Below the pieces are notes generated by a model that saw only the letters and a program-made list of their open reading frames with translations, ran no database searches and was not told where the DNA came from. 64,000 bases of DNA from CAZXEJ01 sp964639895 (lineage in GTDB: Bacteria > Desulfobacterota_D > UBA1144 > Nemesobacterales > JADFKM01): contig CAZXEJ010000004.1 of NCBI GenBank assembly GCA_964639895.1, positions 10,881 to 74,880 of the forward strand, written 5' to 3'. Of the stretch, positions 18,207-26,231 are shown piece by piece. The stretch's first letter is position 1. The number at the start of each line of letters is the position of its first letter. Made by a program: the position numbers and the translations under genes.

Positions 18207-19385
18207 TCAACCAAGCTGTTCCAGCACCTCTTCGATGAACGCCTTGAACGGCTCTCTGTAGGCGGGGGCCACGTTGTAGCTCCTGACGATGGTCCTCTCC
18301 ATCGAGGGCTCGTCCACGCTTGAGAGTGTGAACGGATACTCGTGGGCCCCGGCCTCTATCACTCTGTGCACCACCCCCAGATGGTATTCCACGCCTGCGC
18401 ACGGTATGACGCGGTCGTCGGCCACGGCCACCACGCGCACCCTCCGTCCCAACCCCTTCACCTCGGCCCCGAGCGTCCCGTCCGCGCCCACGAACACGCG
18501 CTCGAACACGCGGGCCTCCCGCGTCCCCTTGAGAGGGTAGGGCTCCCCCCCCGCGTAGAACTCCCTCAACCTCGCCGCCGAGGCACGGTCGAGGATGAGG
18601 GGGCTTACGGGGTTGGTTGCGTGGGCGACGGCACCGTCTGCGGGCACCATCGGGGAGCCGGAACAGAACATGGTCGCGGTCATCGCCGAGAACTCCTCCG
18701 TATCTCGGGTAAGGAGCAGGAGTATGAGCGACAGATACCCGCCCAGCGAGTAGCCGAGAAAATGTATGTGCGCCTCCTCGTCGAACACCCTGCCGTCGCC
18801 GCCCAGCGAGGGAAGCCGATATGCGCCGCGACGGATTGAGCGGACGAGATCTAGTAGATCGCGGTACGTCTCGAGACCTGCGAGGAACAACCTCTCGGGA
18901 TGGGCGTGGAGCCGCCGGCTGAGGACGGCGTTGTACGGGGTTGTGACGTCGTTGTCCGCAACGGCGCGCCTTGCCCGAACGACCTCTTCGAGGGCCGAGG
19001 GGGCGAACCAGCCACGGGGTCTCCTGTTCATGAGGAACGCTATGGGAAAGACGAGCACGGGGTGGCCGCTCGCAGCGAGCGTGGCCGCCCAGGGGAAAAA
19101 TTTCCTGTAGTCGCTCTCGTTGAGCCCGTTCAAGACGACGACGGCCTCACCGTATGGGGGCGACTCTTGCGCCGGAAGAAAGAGCGGGTAGCGGAACACC
19201 CTGTTTTCCATCACACCCCGGTCCTCGGGGACGAGCAGCCGCCAGTGGGGGGAGCGGAAGGTGCAGATCTCCATGCGCACCCTCCCCACCGTCACGGGCG
19301 CTGCTGCGGAGCCGCCCGATGCGAGCGATCTCCTGAAGGCCCGGTACAGAGCGTCGGCTTTGAACACCCATCGGCAAGCGGGCAT
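18207..19385 (-). CDS. Alpha/beta-hydrolase-fold protein of unknown substrate
   Basis: A 392-residue predicted serine hydrolase. The nucleophile elbow is GYSLGGYL (after IHFLGYSLGG), a candidate acid is in VVAVADDRVIP and the His in GAHEYPF completes a likely triad. VVVLNGLNESDY resembles the oxyanion-hole strand and ETYRDLLDLVRSIRRG lies in the lid region. There is no signal peptide or lipobox. I start it at ATG 19385; a GTG at 19433 in frame gives 16 more residues but lies in the tetR promoter and would translate a T8 run. It is convergent with the glycosyltransferase (20-bp gap) and divergent from tetR. Confidence 0.65.
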   Translation of the reverse strand: MPACRWVFKADALYRAFRRSLASGGSAAAPVTVGRVRMEICTFRSPHWRLLVPEDRGVMENRVFRYPLFLPAQESPPYGEAVVVLNGLNESDYRKFFPWAATLAASGHPVLVFPIAFLMNRRPRGWFAPSALEEVVRARRAVADNDVTTPYNAVLSRRLHAHPERLFLAGLETYRDLLDLVRSIRRGAYRLPSLGGDGRVFDEEAHIHFLGYSLGGYLSLILLLLTRDTEEFSAMTATMFCSGSPMVPADGAVAHATNPVSPLILDRASAARLREFYAGGEPYPLKGTREARVFERVFVGADGTLGAEVKGLGRRVRVVAVADDRVIPCAGVEYHLGVVHRVIEAGAHEYPFTLSSVDEPSMERTIVRSYNVAPAYREPFKAFIEEVLEQLG

Positions 19386-19416
19386 AGGGAATTTTATTCT
19401 CTCACAAAAAAAAGGG

Positions 19417-19445
19417 TTGACAAGTTCCCGCACCTTTACTACAAT
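19417..19445 (+). promoter_or_regulatory. Strong promoter of the tetR transcript
   Basis: Perfect TTGACA (19417-19422), 17 nt, TACAAT (19440-19445, 5/6). The predicted start near 19452 falls inside the palindrome at 19450-19465. The untranslated leader is long (about 230 nt). Confidence 0.8.
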
Positions 19446-19449
19446 AGGT

Positions 19450-19465
19450 GACTGACTGGTCAGTC
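19450..19465. promoter_or_regulatory. Palindromic operator, probably for the TetR protein
   Basis: GACTGAC-TG-GTCAGTC, with 7-bp arms and a 2-bp centre, directly after the -10 of the tetR promoter. Size, symmetry and position are typical of TetR-family autoregulatory operators. Confidence 0.7.
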
Positions 19466-19685
19466 GAACCGGCCGGTCACCCCGCCGGCGGGCCGAAGCC
19501 CACTACGGCGACACAGGCAGGAGGCGGCGGACCGGGGATTCGGGGCTTGCGGCGGACGAAGGCGCGGGGAAGGGAAGCGGCCTCTCCAACGGCGGCGGGC
19601 CGAAGGGAGCTGGCGAGGGGGGAGGGGTGCGAGGCTGGAGGCACTCAACACCGGGTGGGCTCGGCGAGAGCACGGAACCGATGAG

Positions 19686-20366
19686 ATGGTGGAACACAGA
19701 GGACGGAGAACATCGAGGGATATGATCAAAGTCAAGGAAAAGGTAAGAAGGGTGGCCGCAAAGACGCCGAGGGTCGCCAGTCGCGAGCGCAGGAGGTCGC
19801 AGATACTCAAAGCCGCGGCACGTCTGTTCGCTGAGAAGAGCTTTCATGACGTTACCATGGAAGAGGTGGCTCACGAGGTGGGCGTGGCCAAGGGGACGCT
19901 CTACATATACTTCGAATCCAAGGAGAAGCTCTACCTGGGAATACTGGAGAACGCCTTCGAGGAACTCGTCGATCTCATCGAGAACGAGATCGCCAAGGAC
20001 GACCCGGCTCCCGAGAAGCTGGCCAAGGTGTTGAAACTCATATACGGCTACTATTCCCAGAACAAGGATGTGCTCCGGATACTGTCGCGCGACGAGACCC
20101 ACCTCATAAGGGAACACTACGAGCTGACGGAACAGTGGCGCGGCAGGGGAGTGAAGCTTTACAAGCGCATCATCCAGAAGGGCATCAAGGAAGGGACGTT
20201 CAGGCCGATCAATCCGACGCTAGCGGCCCTGATGATATACGGCGTCGTAAGATCGGTCACCTTCTACTACGACGCTCACAAGAGCCCCGAGAAAGTGGCC
20301 GAGGAGGTTTGCTCGGTGCTTACGAAGGGAATTCTCGCGGGCGAACGCAAGGAGACGAAAACATGA
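19686..20366 (+). CDS. TetR-family transcriptional regulator
   Basis: A 226-residue (or 214 from ATG 19722) repressor. The N-terminal HTH comprises ILKAAARLFAEKSFHDVTM followed by EEVAHEVGVAKGTLYIYF, the classic TetR signature. The C-terminal helical ligand domain (about 85-225) includes LIYGYYSQNKDVLRILSRDE and resembles fatty-acid/acyl-CoA-responsive members, though the ligand is not determinable. Neither candidate start has an ideal ribosome site (GAGGG is only 3 nt before 19722). It is preceded by a strong promoter with a palindromic operator, implying autoregulation, and followed after 81 nt by an aminotransferase likely on the same transcript. Confidence 0.85.
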   Translation: MVEHRGRRTSRDMIKVKEKVRRVAAKTPRVASRERRRSQILKAAARLFAEKSFHDVTMEEVAHEVGVAKGTLYIYFESKEKLYLGILENAFEELVDLIENEIAKDDPAPEKLAKVLKLIYGYYSQNKDVLRILSRDETHLIREHYELTEQWRGRGVKLYKRIIQKGIKEGTFRPINPTLAALMIYGVVRSVTFYYDAHKSPEKVAEEVCSVLTKGILAGERKETKT

Positions 20367-20447
20367 CGAAAAGGCTTATATTTAATCAATCAAACGTAGG
20401 GAGGGACGCCGCAGGCAATCTCTACAAGACAAGGAGGTAAACGACCG

Positions 20448-21626
20448 ATGAGTTTCAACTACCCATTCAGCAGTCGGATACAACACTTTGTTCCGCCGAA
20501 GCAATGGGCCAGCATGCGAGTAGCGAAGGAGCTGGAAGCCAAGACGGGCAAGAGGATCATCCACTTCGAGAAGGGCGACTACCAGGGACCCGACTTCGAG
20601 ACCCCGCCCCACATCCTCGACGCCACCATCCACGCGCTCAAGGAGGGCTACGTAAGGTACAACCCCGGACCCGGCCTGCCGGAGCTGAGGGAGGAGATAG
20701 CCAAGGAGGTCACACGCCGCGGAAGGAAGACCGAGCCCGACGAGGTCATCGTGACGGCCGGCGCCAAGCAGGCACTGCATATGTCCCTGCTCACCTTCCT
20801 CGAAGACGGTGACGAGGTGATCTTCCCCAATCCCGGCTATCCTCCCGACGAGGTGTGGGCCAAGTACGCAAGGGCCGTCATCAAGCACACCCCGCTCACC
20901 CGCGACACTTGGCAGTTCGACGTCGACAAGCTGGACTCAATGATCACCCCCAAGACTAAGCTCCTCATCATCAACACCCCGCAGCGCCCGAACGGCCACC
21001 TGGTGGAGAACCCCGAAGAGATAGCCGAACTGTGCAAGCGCCATCCACACTTGATGGTCATATCGGACGAGATCTTCTCCCACATCGTCTACGACGGCAG
21101 AGAGCACAAGTCCATCGCGAGCGTACCCGGCATGGAGGACCGAACGATCATCATCGACACGTTCTCGAAGACCTACGCCATGACGGGATGGCGCATCGGT
21201 TGGGCCGTTGCCCCCAAGCCTGTGATCGAGAAGCTCTCCATCTTCCTCCAGGATTCGATGACCAACGTTGCGGCCTTCATCCAGCGCGCCGCCTACGCAG
21301 CCATCTCCGGCCCGCAGGACTGGGTGGTGAGGAAGACGGAGCTGCTGCAGAAGAAGCGTGACCGGATGGTCGAAGGGCTCAACACCATACCCGGCTTCAA
21401 GTGCGACAAACCGGCCGGAGCCTTCTATGCATTCCCCGACATAACGGGTACCGGCATGACGTCCCAGGAGCTCACCGACCGCCTGATGGAGCGCGCCGGT
21501 GTGGCCGTCGTGGCCGGGACGGCCTTCGGCAGCCTCGGCGAGGGCTACGTGCGCGTCACCTACGCAACCTCCGACGAAGACATCGACGAGGGCATCGAGA
21601 GGATGAGGAAAGAGCTCTCGTCCTGA
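20448..21626 (+). CDS. Class I/II PLP aminotransferase (AspC-like)
   Basis: A 392-residue fold-type I aminotransferase; substrate unknown. AAGGAGG lies upstream of the ATG. Schiff-base K241 is in TFSKTYAMTGWRIGWA, D207 in ISDEIF binds the PLP ring nitrogen, and the substrate-carboxylate Arg lies in GYVRVTYA. The PLP loop that normally reads NxPxNPTG reads NTPQRPNG, with Arg180 where Asn usually contacts the PLP O3'. The gene is probably co-transcribed with tetR. Confidence 0.85.
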   Translation: MSFNYPFSSRIQHFVPPKQWASMRVAKELEAKTGKRIIHFEKGDYQGPDFETPPHILDATIHALKEGYVRYNPGPGLPELREEIAKEVTRRGRKTEPDEVIVTAGAKQALHMSLLTFLEDGDEVIFPNPGYPPDEVWAKYARAVIKHTPLTRDTWQFDVDKLDSMITPKTKLLIINTPQRPNGHLVENPEEIAELCKRHPHLMVISDEIFSHIVYDGREHKSIASVPGMEDRTIIIDTFSKTYAMTGWRIGWAVAPKPVIEKLSIFLQDSMTNVAAFIQRAAYAAISGPQDWVVRKTELLQKKRDRMVEGLNTIPGFKCDKPAGAFYAFPDITGTGMTSQELTDRLMERAGVAVVAGTAFGSLGEGYVRVTYATSDEDIDEGIERMRKELSS

Positions 21627-21655
21627 GCAAGACAACCACCACCGTCACCACATGC

Positions 21656-21681
21656 GGCGGCCCCGTGTCGACGGGGCCGCC
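21656..21681 (+). terminator. GC-rich hairpin after the aminotransferase
   Basis: An 11-bp stem (GCGGCCCCGT / ACGGGGCCGC plus one closing pair) with loop GTCG, in the 111-nt gap before the M48 gene. Only a poor T-tract follows (CCCTCTGT), so termination would be weak. Confidence 0.4.
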
Positions 21682-21737
21682 CCCTCTGTATGCGCACCGT
21701 ATACGGCCGAGGCCAACCCAAATCAGGGGGCGCACCC

Positions 21738-22652
21738 ATGAGAACCTCTCTCCTACTGACACGCGCTGGCTCCCTCGTCGTCGTGGCCGCCATACTCGTT
21801 GCGGCGGCACTCGTTGCAGGCTGCTCAAAGGCCCCCGTCACCGGGCGTAAGCAGCTCATCCTCATCTCTCCGCAACAGGAAGCCCGAATGGGGGTGGTCG
21901 CCTTCGCCGAGATCCTCAAGAAGGAGAGGATCTCCACCGATCCCCGATACACGGCCGCCGTGGGAAGGGTGGTGGAGCGACTCTCGCGCGTAACGGGAGG
22001 CAGGGGCTACCGGTGGGAATACAAGGTGATCGACAACGACGAGGAGATTAACGCCTTCGCGCTCCCGGGGGGCAAGATCGGGGTCTACACCGGCATACTC
22101 CGCGTCGCCGCCACGGACGCCGGCCTGGCCACGGTGCTCGGCCACGAGGTGGCCCATGTGACGGCACGCCACGGCGCCGAGAGGGTGACGACCGGTCTGC
22201 TGGCCCAGCTGGGAGCGGTGGGCCTCAACCTGGCGCTCCGAAACAGGGACCCGCGGCTGCTGAACATCGTCAACCAGGCCTACGGCCTCGGAATCACCGT
22301 AGGAGCCATACTCCCCTTCAGCCGCACCCAGGAGGCCGAGGCCGACCACATCGGTCTCATCTACATGGCCCGCGCAGGCTACAACCCGCGCGAGGCTATT
22401 GCGTTCTGGGAGCGGATGCACGAGGCCACCCGCAACCTGCCCCGACCGCCCGAGTTCCTCTCCACACACCCCGACTACAACACCCGAAGGGCCAACCTGC
22501 TCGCCTGGCAGGCTGAAGCCATGCGCTACTACTTGCGCGCGCCCAAGGCCCCCAACCTGCCGATAGCAGCCCCACGGGCTAGCCCCGCCCCGACGGCGCC
22601 GCCCCCCGGGGCCCACGCTGCCACCCAGCCTCAACGGCACGCCTGGAATTGA
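21738..22652 (+). CDS. M48-family metalloprotease lipoprotein (BepA/LoiP-like)
   Basis: Periplasmic zinc protease, probably in outer-membrane protein quality control. From ATG 21738 (CAGGGGG upstream) it is 304 residues with a lipoprotein signal ending LVAGC (Cys29). The zinc site is H136-E-V-A-H140 with third ligand E201 in RTQEAEADHIG. The LSTHPDYNTRRANL segment carries another family-conserved His. It lacks the C-terminal TPR domain of BepA and ends in a Pro/Ala-rich tail (about 270-304), so it is closer to LoiP. It is convergent with phoU. Confidence 0.88.
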   Translation: MRTSLLLTRAGSLVVVAAILVAAALVAGCSKAPVTGRKQLILISPQQEARMGVVAFAEILKKERISTDPRYTAAVGRVVERLSRVTGGRGYRWEYKVIDNDEEINAFALPGGKIGVYTGILRVAATDAGLATVLGHEVAHVTARHGAERVTTGLLAQLGAVGLNLALRNRDPRLLNIVNQAYGLGITVGAILPFSRTQEAEADHIGLIYMARAGYNPREAIAFWERMHEATRNLPRPPEFLSTHPDYNTRRANLLAWQAEAMRYYLRAPKAPNLPIAAPRASPAPTAPPPGAHAATQPQRHAWN

Positions 22653-22895
22653 CCCCCGTCGGCGATTCGCTCGCACGTTCAAGCGGCGCACCGTCCCTGC
22701 GGACAGCCTCACTTGTTGAAGCGCATCCCCCCGGCAAGCGGAAAACGACCGTCCGCCACGACACCGTAACCCCGCGGCGCAGCGCTCTTTCCCCTCGACG
22801 GCGTCCCAATGGTACCGACTCATCCCCCTGCACGTCGCCGCTCCCCCAATCGTGCGCCGGCGCCCTCCGAACAAGGACACCCCCAGCATGGGGGC

Positions 22896-23555
22896 TCAGC
22901 TGTCCATGGCGTGGTGCTTTATTATCTGCCCCCTTACGATGTAGACCGTGTCCTCGGCAATGTTGGTTGCCAGATCGGCCACCCGTTCGAGCTCCCTCCC
23001 CACCAGTATCAGCGAGAGGCTTCTCTCCACGGTGGTAGGGTCCTGGGCCATATAGGTCACGAGCTCCCGTATCACCTGCTTGTAGAGCTCGTCCACGGTG
23101 TCGTCCTTCTTGCACACCTCAATCGCCAGGTCGGCGTTCTTGTTGACGAACGAGTCCAGGCTCTCGCGGAGCATCTCGATGGCGTGGTCGGCCATGCGCG
23201 GGATGTCGATGAGCGGCTTGACCAGGGGCTTGTCGGCGAGGAAGATCGCCCGCTCGGCCACGTTGACGGCGTGGTCGCCTATGCGCTCGAGGTCGTTGTT
23301 GATCTTGAGTATCATGAGGACGGTCCTCAGGTCCTCGGCCTCGGGGTGGAGAAGCGCCAGAATGCGCGTGCAGTGCTTGTCGATCTCGATCTCCTTCTGG
23401 TTCACTATCTTGTCGCTGCGGATAACCTCTTCGGCCAGGGCGCCGTCCTGCTCCTTCAAGGCCTTCACGCTCTTGGACAGCATGTCCTCGGCCAGGGCGG
23501 CCATCTCGAGCAGCTCCTTCTTCAGATTGGCGATCTCTACTTCTATCTTCTCCAT
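22896..23555 (-). CDS. phoU: Phosphate transport regulator PhoU
   Basis: Negative regulator linking the Pst transporter to PhoR/PhoB signalling. The 219 residues form the two-repeat three-helix-bundle fold. Each repeat holds the metal-binding E/D signature: NDLERIGDHAVNVAERA in the first and RELERVADLATNIAEDTVY in the second. It is the last gene of pstSCAB-phoU, 39 nt after pstB. No phoB/phoR is in the window. Confidence 0.95.
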   Translation of the reverse strand: MEKIEVEIANLKKELLEMAALAEDMLSKSVKALKEQDGALAEEVIRSDKIVNQKEIEIDKHCTRILALLHPEAEDLRTVLMILKINNDLERIGDHAVNVAERAIFLADKPLVKPLIDIPRMADHAIEMLRESLDSFVNKNADLAIEVCKKDDTVDELYKQVIRELVTYMAQDPTTVERSLSLILVGRELERVADLATNIAEDTVYIVRGQIIKHHAMDS

Positions 23556-23594
23556 ACCGTCTAAACACCTCGTCTTGCAGGAAGGGAGCGCCCG

Positions 23595-24491
23595 TCAGCC
23601 GAACCTGCCCGTTATGTAGTCCTGCGTCTCCTTGCGCGAGGGGGTGACGAACAGCACCTCCGTCTCCGCATACTCGATCAAACGCCCGAGATAGAGGAAG
23701 GCCGTGTAGTCCGACACGCGCGAGGCCTGCTGCATGTTATGCGTCACGACCACGATGGTGTAGTTCTCCTTGAGCTCCCTCATCAACTCCTCGATCTTCG
23801 ACGTGGCCATCGGGTCGAGCGCCGAGCAAGGCTCGTCCATAAGCAAAACGTCGGGCTCGACCGCTATGGCGCGTGCTATACACAGGCGCTGCTGCTGGCC
23901 GCCCGAGAGGCCGAGGGCGTTCTGGTCGAGCCGATCCTTGACCTCGTCCCAGAGGGCGGCGCTGCGGAGGCTCTTCTCCACGATGTAGTCGAGCTCGTCC
24001 TTCCTCTTCACCCCGGCTATGCGCGGCCCGTAGGCCACGTTGTCGTAGATGGACTTGGGGAAGGGGTTAGACTGCTGGAACACCATCCCCACGCGCTTGC
24101 GCAGCTCGGTCACATCGCTTTCCATGTGGTAGATGTCGACGCCGTTGAGATAGATCGTCCCCTCGATGCGGACGTCATCGATGAGGTCGTTGAGTCGGTT
24201 GAAGCAGCGTAGAAACGTCGACTTGCCGCACCCCGAGGGGCCGATGAACGCCGTAACCTTGTTGCGAGCGATATCGAGCGTGATGTCGTGTAGCGCCTGC
24301 GTATCCCCATAGAAGAGGGAGAGGTTCCTCACCTCGAGCACGGGGTCCTCGATCACGGGCTGCCTTACGGCCCGCTGCTCCAACTCGGCACTACGCTGAG
24401 GCGCCTCCTCCCCGCCACGCTCTTCCTTCCGGCGCACTTCGGTCTCGGCACCCAAGCTCAAAGCCCTCCCTGCTGCGTAGTCCTTATTCAT
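23595..24491 (-). CDS. pstB: Phosphate ABC transporter ATP-binding protein
   Basis: Cytoplasmic ATPase of the high-affinity phosphate importer. Walker A is GPSGCGKST, the Q loop [10 protein letters not shown] (Pst-specific [14 protein letters not shown]), the signature LSGGQQQR, Walker B VLLMDEP and the H loop VVTHNMQQ. From ATG 24491 it is 298 residues, about 40 more than typical PstB because of a charged N-terminal tail (about 1-45). The frame stays open further upstream into pstA, but that is not coding. The start is less certain because the nearest ribosome site (GGGGT) is about 11 nt away. Confidence 0.93.
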   Translation of the reverse strand: MNKDYAAGRALSLGAETEVRRKEERGGEEAPQRSAELEQRAVRQPVIEDPVLEVRNLSLFYGDTQALHDITLDIARNKVTAFIGPSGCGKSTFLRCFNRLNDLIDDVRIEGTIYLNGVDIYHMESDVTELRKRVGMVFQQSNPFPKSIYDNVAYGPRIAGVKRKDELDYIVEKSLRSAALWDEVKDRLDQNALGLSGGQQQRLCIARAIAVEPDVLLMDEPCSALDPMATSKIEELMRELKENYTIVVVTHNMQQASRVSDYTAFLYLGRLIEYAETEVLFVTPSRKETQDYITGRFG

Positions 24492-24538
24492 CAATTTATC
24501 ATACCCCTTCGGCGCCGGCCCCGTAACCCCGCATCCGC

Positions 24539-26194
24539 CTAGAACATCCCCGTAGCGTACCGCTTCCTCAGCCTGTTTCTCACCACGATGGCCACAACGT
24601 TGAGGACGACCACTATGAGAATTAGCAGAAGCGCCGTGGCATAGACCATCGATTTTGCGGCCTCTACGTTGGGAGATTGGAACCCCACGTCGTATATGTG
24701 GAACCCAAGATGCATGAACTTGCGCGACAGGTGGACGAAGGGGAAGCGCCCGTCCACGGGCAGCTCGGGGGCAAGCTTGACGACCCCGGTAAGCATCAGC
24801 GGGGCAACCTCGCCCGTAGCCCTGGCCACGGCGAGAATGAGCCCCGTAAGGATACCCGGCATGGCGCTCGGCAACACCACCTTGACCAGGGTCTCGAACT
24901 TCGTCGCCCCGAGGGCGAGGGAGCCGTGCCTTATCTTCTCGGGAACGGCGTCGAGTCCTTCCTCGGTGGCCACTATGACGACCGGAAGCGTAAGCAACGC
25001 AAGCGTAAGCGACGCCCACAGCACGCCGCCCGTGCCGAAAGTGGGCGTGGGCAGCGCAGCCTTATAGAACAGCCTGTCTATGATACCCCCCACACCGTAG
25101 ATGAAGAACCCCACGCCGAACACCCCGAACACTATCGAGGGCACACCGGCCAGGTTGTTGACACTCACCCTTACGAGTTGTACGAACGTGCCCTCCTTCG
25201 CATACTCCTTGAGGTAAACGGCCGCAACGACGCCGAACGGCATTACGGCGACGCTCATGATGAGCACCATCATCACCGTGCCGAAGATGGCCGGGAACAC
25301 GCCGCCCTCGGTGTTGGATTCGCGCGGATCGTCGAGTAGGAACTCCCCCACCTTGGACACGTAGAAGGCGGCCTTGGAGGCCGGACCCATGGAATTGGGC
25401 TTGTAGGGACGCACGATGGAACCCACGGCAACGTCGAGCTCCCGCCCCTGAGCGGTTCTGACCAGCAGCTTGTAGATGCGCAGCCGTTCGTAGAGCGACG
25501 TTATCTCGCGCTCCTTCTCTTTGTGCAGCCGCTCGAGCCTCTCGATCTCAGCCCGGTGGCGCTCGATCTCCGCCCTTCCCCGCTCGGTGGCGGCCGCCCC
25601 CTTGAGCGCGAGCCCCCTTATCCGTATACGCAGTTCCTCAATGCGGTGGTTGATATCGCCGACCTCTTTCTTCTCGAGCCGCTCTATACGCGAGCGTATT
25701 TTCTCCACCTCGGGCAGCACCTCAAGCATACGGCGCCACGCCTCACCGGGGTCCTCGATCAGGCGTTCACCCCCGCCCGTCGCCACGCGGAGCCCCACGA
25801 CGAAACCGTAGAAGTCACCCCACTCCGTCCTCTCCAGCGCCACCGCGTCGGCCGGATAGGTGATGGAAGAGATCTCGCTCTCGGGCACCCACACGAAATC
25901 GAGGCCGTAGACGTCCCGGTTGCCGACCTTGAGTTGTATGCGATGCTCCTCCTTCGGGGGGGCGCCGGCCTCGAGCACGGGCACCTTCTCGCGGTCCACC
26001 ACCTTGCCCAAGTAGAGCCGGCCGTCTTTGAGCTTGACGAGAGCGAGATCGGCGGGCCAGAAGAACCCCGCCGCCTTTACGGCTATGAGACCCACGAGCA
26101 GCCCCACCATGAGCAGGCTGAACATGAGCGCCCCGCCCGTAAACCATATGAACGGGTCGCCGCTGCGCCAGAACTCTCTGAAAAGCGACCTCAT
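24539..26194 (-). CDS. pstA: Phosphate ABC transporter permease PstA, large form
   Basis: Inner-membrane permease subunit. At 551 residues it is almost twice E. coli PstA. One transmembrane helix (about 18-42) is followed by a periplasmic insert (about 45-270) with a charged coiled coil ([20 protein letters not shown]), then the permease domain with five to six helices and the EAA-like loop [20 protein letters not shown]. This layout is known from Pseudomonas-type PstA. It sits 37 nt behind pstC and 47 nt ahead of pstB. Confidence 0.93.
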   Translation of the reverse strand: MRSLFREFWRSGDPFIWFTGGALMFSLLMVGLLVGLIAVKAAGFFWPADLALVKLKDGRLYLGKVVDREKVPVLEAGAPPKEEHRIQLKVGNRDVYGLDFVWVPESEISSITYPADAVALERTEWGDFYGFVVGLRVATGGGERLIEDPGEAWRRMLEVLPEVEKIRSRIERLEKKEVGDINHRIEELRIRIRGLALKGAAATERGRAEIERHRAEIERLERLHKEKEREITSLYERLRIYKLLVRTAQGRELDVAVGSIVRPYKPNSMGPASKAAFYVSKVGEFLLDDPRESNTEGGVFPAIFGTVMMVLIMSVAVMPFGVVAAVYLKEYAKEGTFVQLVRVSVNNLAGVPSIVFGVFGVGFFIYGVGGIIDRLFYKAALPTPTFGTGGVLWASLTLALLTLPVVIVATEEGLDAVPEKIRHGSLALGATKFETLVKVVLPSAMPGILTGLILAVARATGEVAPLMLTGVVKLAPELPVDGRFPFVHLSRKFMHLGFHIYDVGFQSPNVEAAKSMVYATALLLILIVVVLNVVAIVVRNRLRKRYATGMF

Positions 26195-26231
26195 CTCTAC
26201 AACCCCCGCAACGCCGTCCCCCCGCGCGCCG

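Noticed and set aside
24492..25019. N-terminal extension of pstB into pstA
   Set aside because: The extra residues overlap pstA in another frame and have no resemblance to PstB.
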